Below the pieces are notes generated by a model. The model made no database searches. It saw only the letters and a list, made by a program, of their open reading frames with translations, and was not told where the DNA came from. The position numbers and the translations under genes were made by a program. DNA of 29,351 nucleotides from assembly GCA_030627905.1 (NCBI GenBank), contig DAOVRZ010000075.1, positions 1 to 29,351 of the forward strand, in the 5' to 3' direction. This document shows positions 1 through 6,214 of this stretch, piece by piece (positions within the stretch are counted from its first letter, which is position 1; each line of letters opens with the position of its first letter). Source of the DNA: JAGMES01 sp023128035. Its GTDB lineage: Bacteria > Bacillota > Halanaerobiia > DY22613.

Positions 1-145
1 TAAAAGAAGGACTAAGATTATTAAGTACATAATTTTTTTACATACTAGGGTCGGTACGCCCCGAAGTTACGCCCGTGGAGAAAGTAGGTAACGAAATCCA
101 TGAAACGGGAATCTCGCGACTTCTAGTCGTGAGAGGTTCAAAACT
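1..145 (+). pseudogene. Decayed 3' end of IS200/IS605 tnpB with right-end hairpin
   Basis: Reading from 44 gives TRVGTPRSYARGES and then a stop at 89-91. A shift of one frame at about 83-90 continues as VGNEIHETGISRLLVVRG, which resembles TnpB C-termini seen next to IS200/IS605 right ends. The DNA at 110-141 folds into a hairpin (CTCGCGACTT / AGTCGTGAG) and ends in GGTTCAA, the kind of tip found at IS605 right ends. The fragment enters from outside the window, so only the tail is visible. The family call rests on remembered motif style and not on an alignment; the apparent frameshift suggests a relic. Confidence 0.5.
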
Positions 146-325
146 ACTATATTGATTTAACTAGTAAACGTTCAAGTAAAATTAATGTTTGTATAGCTGT
201 GGTTTCAAAGTTCGCAGTTACTGAAAAAAACATGCTTATTAAAAACATTAAACTATTAATTTCTAGAATTTTAATTTCGCTTTTAAATAAATTTTATATA
301 AGAAAGAAATTGGAAGGTGAAAAAA
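146..325. other. Leader region of the ABC operon, no gene seen
   Basis: About 180 AT-rich bases between the tnpB relic and the ABC ATPase. No ORF or convincing terminator is present. A promoter for the operon is expected here (a TATAAG-like box lies near 296-302), but no good -35 partner was found. The ribosome site GGAAGGTG at 312-319 belongs to the next gene. Confidence 0.4.
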
Positions 326-1357
326 ATGATCGGGAATGTTATCGTTGCTAATAATGTCTCAAAAGAATATCCTGGTAAAAGTAACTTTTGGGGTAGATTG
401 CTGGGAATTAAAAGTGCAAAAAATGGGACGATTGCTGTACAGAACTTTAATCTCCAGATAAAAAAAGGAGAGTTTTACGGACTTTTAGGCCCTAATGGTG
501 CAGGCAAAACAACAATTATCAGAATGTTGTCAGGAATTTTAAGACCTACTTCTGGCAGTTTGTCCATTATGGGAAAAGATATTTTTAAAAATGAGAAATA
601 CGTCAAATCCAAACTTGGAATTGTTTTAGGCGGAGAACGTTCGCTTTATTGGAAGTTAACTGGTGAAGAAAATCTAAGATTTTTTGCAAGTTTATATGGA
701 TTGAGCAAGCATGTTACGGATTCAGAGATCAAAAAAGTACTGGAATATGTAAGTCTAACTCATAGGAAAGATGATTTTGTTGAAGAATATTCAAAAGGAA
801 TGAAACAACGTTTGCTGATTGCTAAAGCGCTTTTACACAAACCTGAAGTTTTGTTATTAGATGAACCAACAGTTGGGCTAGATGTGAAATCTGCAATAGA
901 ACTGCGTAAACTGCTCAAACATTTAAATAAAGATTTTGGTGTATCAGTTATTTTAACGACACACTATCTTTATGAAGCAGAACAATTATGTGACCGAATT
1001 GGTATTTTGCGAAAAGGTCAAATAATTAATGAAGGTACAGCGTACGAACTCAAAAATCTTGTAAAAAATGACAATATTATCGAATTAAAGGTTAAACAAT
1101 CCTGTGAAAATGTAAAATCTATTTTGTGTAAAATTGATTTTGTTAAACGAGTTACTGAAAAAGATAATGATTTATTAAACAACGCAAAAGTTTATGAGAT
1201 AATTTATAGTAATAACCAAAATAATAACGAAATTAACTTAATAGTAGAAAATATAAGCAAAGTAACCCAGCTAGTTAGTATAAAGACTAAGATGCCAACT
1301 ATTGAGGATGTCTTTATTAGATTAACAGATGAGGGGTGTGAAGCAATCAATGTTTAA
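326..1357 (+). CDS. ABC-2 type exporter, ATP-binding subunit
   Basis: ATPase of a DrrA/NatA-like export ABC transporter; it would hydrolyse ATP at the inner face of the membrane to drive the two permeases encoded next. Visible motifs are Walker A GPNGAGKT (residues 55-62), signature YSKGMKQR (about 156-163), Walker B LLLDEPTVGLD (about 176-186) and the switch His in TTHY (about 212). The C-terminal ~110 residues form an accessory domain typical of this subgroup. I chose the ATG at 326 because GGAAGGTG at 312-319 sits 6 nt before it; an in-frame GTG at 317 lies inside that ribosome site. The end overlaps the next gene by 8 nt. Substrate is unknown: drug, lipid or peptide export are all possible. 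Confidence 0.9.
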   Translation: MIGNVIVANNVSKEYPGKSNFWGRLLGIKSAKNGTIAVQNFNLQIKKGEFYGLLGPNGAGKTTIIRMLSGILRPTSGSLSIMGKDIFKNEKYVKSKLGIVLGGERSLYWKLTGEENLRFFASLYGLSKHVTDSEIKKVLEYVSLTHRKDDFVEEYSKGMKQRLLIAKALLHKPEVLLLDEPTVGLDVKSAIELRKLLKHLNKDFGVSVILTTHYLYEAEQLCDRIGILRKGQIINEGTAYELKNLVKNDNIIELKVKQSCENVKSILCKIDFVKRVTEKDNDLLNNAKVYEIIYSNNQNNNEINLIVENISKVTQLVSIKTKMPTIEDVFIRLTDEGCEAINV

Positions 1358-2120
1358 TGTTTTTTTTGCAGTTGCTAAAAAAGAAATTTTGACCCAGTTG
1401 CGGTATCCATTGGGTTTATTTTTTAATATTGTTGTACCGTTCTTCTTATTGATTCCTTTATTGTTAGTAGTTAAAGCATTCGGAGCTACTGATTCATATC
1501 TATGGGTAATAATTGGAACCGTCGCATGGGCATGGTTATCACATATTGTCTGGTCTGTAGGCCTTGCTTTGCGGTCAGAACAACAACGTGGGACAATGGA
1601 GCAGATTGCAATGGCACCAACCTCAATTATTAAGGTGATGATCGGAAAGAGTTTTCTTTCTCTGACCATCAACGCGTTTTTGCTGATTGTTAGTGGTATT
1701 GTTATTGCTGTCGTCTTTAAGGTGAACACAGATTGGGTATTAGTATTAATTAATTTTATTATTATGATGCCTTTTATGTATGGAATAGCATTTCTTTTAG
1801 CAGGAATGGTGTTAAATTTTGGAGAGGTTTTTGCGTTGTTTCAGGTAATTATGCTGATTTTCGTTATTTTATGTGGAATAACACAACCCATTGAACAGCT
1901 ACCAGGAGTTTTTGCTATGATTGGAAATGTAATCCCCATCACTTGGGGTATTAGTTTACTAAGAGAAATTATTATGCATAATCTTGGCTGGGAAAGTGCA
2001 TTACCAATAATGGTTAAAATATTGGTATCTGGATTGATACTAAATTTGATTTCCATTCTTTTTTTGAAGGCATTAGAAGAGAGATCAAAAAGGGATGGGG
2101 GAGGTTTATATGGTTATTAA
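1350..2120 (+). CDS. ABC-2 type exporter permease 1
   Basis: Integral membrane subunit of about 256 residues with roughly six hydrophobic segments and an N-terminal amphipathic stretch (KKEILTQLRYPLG), as usual for ABC-2 permeases. A segment near the middle (RSEQQRGTMEQIAMAPTS) matches the coupling/loop region common in this family. The ATG at 1350 overlaps the ATPase stop (ATGTTTAA), suggesting translational coupling; an in-frame ATG at 1329 is less likely because it has no clear ribosome site. It should pair with the neighbouring permease to form the transport channel. Confidence 0.85.
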   Translation: MFNVFFAVAKKEILTQLRYPLGLFFNIVVPFFLLIPLLLVVKAFGATDSYLWVIIGTVAWAWLSHIVWSVGLALRSEQQRGTMEQIAMAPTSIIKVMIGKSFLSLTINAFLLIVSGIVIAVVFKVNTDWVLVLINFIIMMPFMYGIAFLLAGMVLNFGEVFALFQVIMLIFVILCGITQPIEQLPGVFAMIGNVIPITWGISLLREIIMHNLGWESALPIMVKILVSGLILNLISILFLKALEERSKRDGGGLYGY

Positions 2121-2938
2121 TGATATTCGACCGATTTGTGCTTTTTTTAAGAAAGAGCTTTTGTTCTTACTCCGATATCCAATTCAAATTACATGTGAAT
2201 TGATTATTCCGATCTTTAATATATTACCAAGCGTTCTTCTTGCTCTCGCTTTGACTCAAAAAAATGGTCTTGAACATTTTGCTGAACAGAGTGGAACAGA
2301 GAATTTTGTTGCATTTATCTTTATTGGTATAGTTTTTTATTATTTTAATGACATTCAAGAACAGACTGGGTATATGCTACAAAAAGAGATGTGGTTTGGA
2401 ACTTTAGAACAGGTCTGGTTTGCTCCTGTGAATAAAATTTTTGTTATTTTTGGTTGGATATTATTTGCAATGGTAAAGGCGATTATCTATACTATAATTG
2501 GAATGTTGGCCATCCGGCTTTTCGGCTTTAAAATAGCGGCGCACATTACTTACGTGCATATTCCAATTTCAATTGCTGATTTGCTTAACCATATCAGCAA
2601 TTGAAATTGGAATGATTATTTCTAGTATGATTTTAACAATGAAAAATTCTGATGCTTTTGTTTATATAGCAACTGCATTAATTCCAATTTTATCAGGAGT
2701 TGTTTATCCAATTACAATTTTACCAAAATTTATCCAATATATCTCAAAAAGCTTGCCAACAACCTATTCATATGATTTATTACGATATGCCTTTTTACAG
2801 ACAAAGACAATTTATCCACTTGCAACGGAATATGTGGTTGTTTGTAGTTTGTCAGTTGCATTTATAGGAATCGGATTATTTTTATTTAACAGTTTACGGA
2901 GGAGGGTAGAGGAATGGGGAACAATATGGTTGAATTAA
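2110..2938 (+). pseudogene. ABC-2 type exporter permease 2, frameshifted
   Basis: The first part reads from ATG 2110 (ribosome site GGGGGAGG at about 2097-2104, overlapping the end of permease 1) through FFKKELLFLLRYPIQI, then membrane segments, and stops at 2602-2604. The remainder of an ABC-2 permease (ISAIEIGMIISSMILTMKN to the end) continues in the +1 frame to a stop at 2938. Joined, the two parts give about 275 residues, the normal size. The break falls in a perfect 21-bp inverted repeat at 2560-2580 / 2593-2613. It may be a real mutation, a programmed frameshift or a sequence error. If real and unrescued, the exporter would lack one of its two membrane subunits. Confidence 0.8.
2560..2613. 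repeat. Perfect 21-bp inverted repeat inside permease 2
   Basis: Arms 2560-2580 and 2593-2613 are exact reverse complements, with a 12-nt spacer (TTGCTTAACCAT). It lies in coding sequence exactly where the reading frame changes, so it is unlikely to be a terminator; no T-run follows. Confidence 0.9.
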
Positions 2939-3405
2939 AAGATTTTTTTGTAAAACGAAAAAGTGTCAGAAATTACAAACAGGTCGTTCTTGAGCAGTCT
3001 GTAATAACAGCATTATATGAAATTGGTCAAAGTGGTCCAAAGGCGGGCGGAATTGATTGTGTGGAGATTTATGTACTAACAGACGAATCTACAAAAAATA
3101 TTTGCTATAAAGCGAGTTATTATCAAGAATTTGTTCGACAAGCCCCTGTCCTTATGGTGATTGGAGTTGATACAAGTCAATTGGCTGAAAAGTATAAAGA
3201 TGAATTTTCGGAATATTTTGGATGCCAAAATGCTTCAATTGCTGCACAAAACATTATTTTAGCTGCTACTCAGGTAGGATTAGGGTCATGTTGGATTGGA
3301 GCGATCCGGTATGAGTATCTTCGAACAGAGTTGGGTGTTAAAGAAAGTTTTCGTCCCTGGCTTATTCTGACTTTGGGGTATGAAAGTGAGGATGAGGTGG
3401 TATGA
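2914..3405 (+). CDS. Small nitroreductase-family protein, SagB-like
   Basis: FMN-dependent oxidoreductase fold of 163 residues. The N-terminal RKSVRNY matches the Arg-Ser-x-Arg pattern that binds FMN phosphate, and the C-terminal half has AAQNIILAATQVGLGSCWIG, the hallmark helix of the nitroreductase superfamily. GPKAGGIDCVEIYVL resembles the PSAG-LYPLE segment of SagB/ThcOx peptide dehydrogenases, but the protein is about half the usual SagB length, so an azoline dehydrogenase role is only a suggestion. GGAGGAGGG at 2898-2906 precedes the ATG at 2914 by 7 nt. The gene overlaps the permease end by 25 nt and the next small gene by 4 nt, so it belongs to the ABC operon. Confidence 0.8.
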   Translation: MGNNMVELKDFFVKRKSVRNYKQVVLEQSVITALYEIGQSGPKAGGIDCVEIYVLTDESTKNICYKASYYQEFVRQAPVLMVIGVDTSQLAEKYKDEFSEYFGCQNASIAAQNIILAATQVGLGSCWIGAIRYEYLRTELGVKESFRPWLILTLGYESEDEVV

Positions 3406-3566
3406 AAGAAAGACAAAACTTAAATGCTTTAATTAGATGGGATGAACAAAATGTTTTTATAATCAAAGATGGACAAGAACTAAGTTTAAATGTGAATGAA
3501 ACTGTAGGCATGACAATTATTTTACAGGAAATTTTAAAGGAATGGCGCGAGACTAAGCAATCATAA
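3402..3566 (+). CDS. Unknown 54-aa protein, last gene of the ABC operon
   Basis: The ATG at 3402 overlaps the nitroreductase stop as ATGA, and the ribosome site GATGAGGTGG lies just upstream, so translation coupling is likely. The protein begins MKERQNLNALIRWDEQ and has a predicted two-strand segment (VFIIKDG, QELSLN) followed by a helix (ETVGMTIILQEILKEW). I do not recognise it. The strand-strand-helix order and LN-x-NETV resemble part of a PqqD-like peptide-binding fold, but it is too short to assign. No signal peptide, no cysteine cluster and no Gly-Gly leader motif are visible. Confidence 0.6.
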   Translation: MKERQNLNALIRWDEQNVFIIKDGQELSLNVNETVGMTIILQEILKEWRETKQS

Positions 3567-3729
3567 ATTAAGCAGTAGGATTGAAGGTTTTCAAAGTATT
3601 TACTTTTTGATAGCTGGTTTGCTTATAAAGAGAGTTTTAAATTACAATCTTCGTACCTCATCTTTGATTTTTAAAATATAATATTTCCCCTGATAATCGA
3701 TCTTATAGGGTTTATTAGCACAGAACAAA

Positions 3730-3770
3730 ACCTCTATCCAGTTTAATAACTGGATGGGGGTATTTTTATG
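3730..3770 (+). terminator. Terminator downstream of the ABC operon
   Basis: Stem ACCTCTATCCAGT (3730-3742) pairs with ACTGGATGGGGGT (3749-3761) through 13 bp including G-U pairs, with a TTAATA loop, followed by ATTTTTATGTTTTTT. It lies about 165 nt past the 54-aa gene. Confidence 0.8.
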
Positions 3771-3909
3771 TTTTTTCGGAAAATAAATGTTCATATCATT
3801 AAACTCCCTTCACAACTATTTTTGCCAATCAAGGATATTATTAAACATAGTATTCTTAAAAAGGTAAAAAAATGATATTAAGAGAAAAAGAATTTATTCT
3901 TTAATGTAG

Positions 3910-3954
3910 TAAGCATATCTACTTAACTCCCCCTTAGTTAAGTAGATATGCTTA
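3910..3954. repeat. 19-bp perfect stem-loop
   Basis: Arms TAAGCATATCTACTTAACT (3910-3928) and 3936-3954 are exact reverse complements around CCCCCTT. Only a weak T stretch (CTCTTTT) follows, so it could be a bidirectional terminator or a small mobile palindrome. Confidence 0.75.
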
Positions 3955-4001
3955 ACTCTTTTCGTGTACACACAAATTTACCAAAAGGTTTTTTAATATT
4001 T

Positions 4002-4030
4002 TTCAAGAATATGCAGGAATTAATTAAGAT
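4002..4030 (+). promoter_or_regulatory. Likely sigma-A promoter of uvrBA
   Basis: TTCAAG (4002-4007) and TAAGAT (4025-4030) are 17 nt apart. Placement just upstream of the LexA box supports it; both hexamers are imperfect. Confidence 0.5.
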
Positions 4031-4034
4031 ATAT

Positions 4035-4048
4035 CGAATATATGTTCG
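4035..4048. promoter_or_regulatory. LexA (SOS) box upstream of uvrB
   Basis: CGAATATATGTTCG differs by one base from the Firmicutes LexA consensus CGAAC-N4-GTTCG. It would cover the expected transcription start of the promoter at 4002-4030, the classical position for repression. uvrB is a known SOS gene in Firmicutes, so context fits. Confidence 0.75.
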
Positions 4049-4116
4049 GGAAAGAGAAAAAATTAAGCGTTCACTAAACTTTCTCTTTAAAATAGTAACT
4101 ATTACTGATATAATTA

Positions 4117-4136
4117 TATACTAATCGATTAGTATA
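4117..4136. promoter_or_regulatory. 20-nt perfect palindrome, possible operator
   Basis: TATACTAATCGATTAGTATA is its own reverse complement. It lies 71 nt upstream of the uvrB start codon, inside the likely 5' leader. Binding protein unknown. Confidence 0.5.
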
Positions 4137-4207
4137 AGAAGAGTATTATCTTTTAAATATGCAAATATTACTAAGTGGAAACTAGTCAGCCTTTGGGAGG
4201 TGTAACT

Positions 4208-6199
4208 GTGAAAAATAGTAAGTTTAATTTAATAGCTGAATATAAACCCCAGGGAGATCAGCCTCAGGCGATTGAAAAGTTGACGAAAGGGATTTTACGT
4301 GGGGATAAATTTCAAACCCTCTTGGGGGTAACAGGTTCAGGTAAAACTTTTACGATGGCAAATGTGATCGCCAATGTGAATAAGCCAACTTTAGTAATTG
4401 CTCATAATAAAACTTTAGCAGCTCAACTCTGTTCTGAATTTCGTGAATTTTTCCCTGATAATGCGGTAGGTTATTTTGTTAGTTATTATGATTATTATCA
4501 ACCAGAGGCATATGTTCCTCAGACAGACACTTATATCGAGAAAGATTCTGCGGTTAACGAAGATATTGATAGACTTAGATTATCTGCTACTTCTCAGCTG
4601 CTTGAACGAAATGATGTAATTATTGTTGCCAGTGTATCTTGTATTTATGGACTTGGTTCACCTAGTGATTATTTGGATCTTTCCTGTCGAGTGGAGGTTG
4701 GAATGGTCAAAGATCGTAGTGAAATTATTCGCGAATTGATCAATATCCGGTATGATCGTAATGATATTAATTTTACTAGAGGTGCATTCCGTGTTAGAGG
4801 AGATACTCTTGAAATTTTTCCTGCTTATCAGGAAGAAGCGTATAGGATTGAACTATTCGGTGATGAGATTGATCGGATCACTGTGATTGATACTCTGACT
4901 GGTGAGATTTTAGAGACAATAGATGAAGTAATAATTTATCCAGCAAGTCACTTTGTTACGAAAGATGATAAAATTAAAGTTGCTTTAAAGACAATTGAGC
5001 AAGAATTGGAAGAACGGTTAAGAGTATTTAGATCTGAAGGAAAATTATTAGAAGCTCAGCGAATAGAGCAACGTACTCGTTATGATCTGGAGATGTTATC
5101 TACTATCGGATTTTGTACTGGAATTGAGAATTATTCACTACACTTAGCTGGACGTAGCTCAGGTTCAAGGCCCGATACTTTATTGGATTATTTCCCTGAT
5201 GATTGGTTATTAATTATTGATGAGTCGCATATGACAATCCCCCAGATTGGCGGGATGTATAAAGGCGATAGATCTCGAAAAGAGAAATTAGTGGAATATG
5301 GATTTCGTCTTCCTTCTGCTTTGGATAATCGCCCACTCCGTTTTAATGAGTTTGAGTCTTTGATAAATCAGGTGATTTTGGTTTCTGCAACGCCTAGACC
5401 TTATGAGGCAGAGCATTCTACCCAGACTGTTGAACAGATCATTCGCCCTACAGGATTGGTGGACCCAGAAGTAGTTGTTAGACCTGTTAAAGGACAAATT
5501 GATGATCTTTTGGAAGAGATTCGTTATGTAGTAAATGATAAAAATGAAAGAATTTTGATTACAACTCTGACTAAACGGATGAGTGAAGATTTGACTGAAT
5601 ATTTAGCAGAGATAGGGATAGCTGTTCGCTATATGCATTCTGATATTGACGTAATAGAACGTCAAGAGATCATTCGTGATTTAAGAAAAGGAGAATTTGA
5701 TGTTCTGGTTGGTATCAATCTATTACGGGAAGGTTTAGACTTGCCTGAGGTGTCTTTGATTGCGATTTTAGATGCCGATAAAGAAGGCTTTCTGCGTGGA
5801 GAGCGTGCATTGATTCAAACGATTGGGCGTGCTGCTCGAAATGTTGATGGACGTGTAATTATGTATGCTGATAAAATGACGGATTCTATGCGAAAAGCTA
5901 TTGATGAGACTAATCGTCGTCAGAAACTCCAGATGGCGTTTAATAAAGAACATGGAATTATTCCAAAAACAATTGTTAAACCAATCAGAGATGTACTTCG
6001 TCCTGAAGAGATGTTGGTTGATAAAAAACGTAAATTGGAGATTCCAAAAGATGATGAGAAAAGCGAAATGACTCCTCAAGAGATTCACAGATTGATCTCT
6101 GAACTAGAAGAAGAGATGAAAGATGCTGCTAAAATGTTAGAGTTTGAACTTGCAGCTCAGATTCGAGATGAGATTGAAAATTTACGAAATCAGTTATAG
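4208..6199 (+). CDS. uvrB: Excinuclease ABC subunit B
   Basis: Damage-verification helicase of nucleotide excision repair; it receives the lesion from UvrA and recruits UvrC. Visible features: Walker A GVTGSGKT (residues 40-47), the damage-probing beta-hairpin region around YYDYYQPEAYVPQTDTY, the DESH motif, helicase motifs V and VI (REGLDLPEVS, QTIGRAARN) and a C-terminal UVR motif (LEEEMKDAAKMLEFELAAQ) that contacts UvrC. The GTG at 4208 is chosen because GGGAGGTG at 4196-4203 precedes it and the protein then starts KNSKFNLIAEYKPQGDQPQ, as usual; an upstream in-frame GTG at 4175 has no ribosome site. Length 663 residues is standard. uvrA follows 15 nt downstream, so they form one operon. 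Confidence 0.97.
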   Translation: MKNSKFNLIAEYKPQGDQPQAIEKLTKGILRGDKFQTLLGVTGSGKTFTMANVIANVNKPTLVIAHNKTLAAQLCSEFREFFPDNAVGYFVSYYDYYQPEAYVPQTDTYIEKDSAVNEDIDRLRLSATSQLLERNDVIIVASVSCIYGLGSPSDYLDLSCRVEVGMVKDRSEIIRELINIRYDRNDINFTRGAFRVRGDTLEIFPAYQEEAYRIELFGDEIDRITVIDTLTGEILETIDEVIIYPASHFVTKDDKIKVALKTIEQELEERLRVFRSEGKLLEAQRIEQRTRYDLEMLSTIGFCTGIENYSLHLAGRSSGSRPDTLLDYFPDDWLLIIDESHMTIPQIGGMYKGDRSRKEKLVEYGFRLPSALDNRPLRFNEFESLINQVILVSATPRPYEAEHSTQTVEQIIRPTGLVDPEVVVRPVKGQIDDLLEEIRYVVNDKNERILITTLTKRMSEDLTEYLAEIGIAVRYMHSDIDVIERQEIIRDLRKGEFDVLVGINLLREGLDLPEVSLIAILDADKEGFLRGERALIQTIGRAARNVDGRVIMYADKMTDSMRKAIDETNRRQKLQMAFNKEHGIIPKTIVKPIRDVLRPEEMLVDKKRKLEIPKDDEKSEMTPQEIHRLISELEEEMKDAAKMLEFELAAQIRDEIENLRNQL

Positions 6200-6214
6200 G
6201 TGGAGGTTTATAGC

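Larger units (their letters stand above)
3567..4207. other. 640-base intergenic region before uvrB
   Basis: No gene is supported. The region holds, in order, a terminator (3730-3770), a 19-bp stem-loop (3910-3954), the uvrB promoter with a LexA box (4002-4048), a 9-bp inverted repeat AAAGAGAAA / TTTCTCTTT (4051-4059 / 4080-4088) and a 20-nt perfect palindrome (4117-4136). It separates the ABC operon from uvrBA. Confidence 0.7.

Noticed and set aside
1322..1729. Antisense ORF of 135 codons opposite permease 1
   Set aside because: Shadow of a hydrophobic coding frame; no ribosome site and no recognisable domain.
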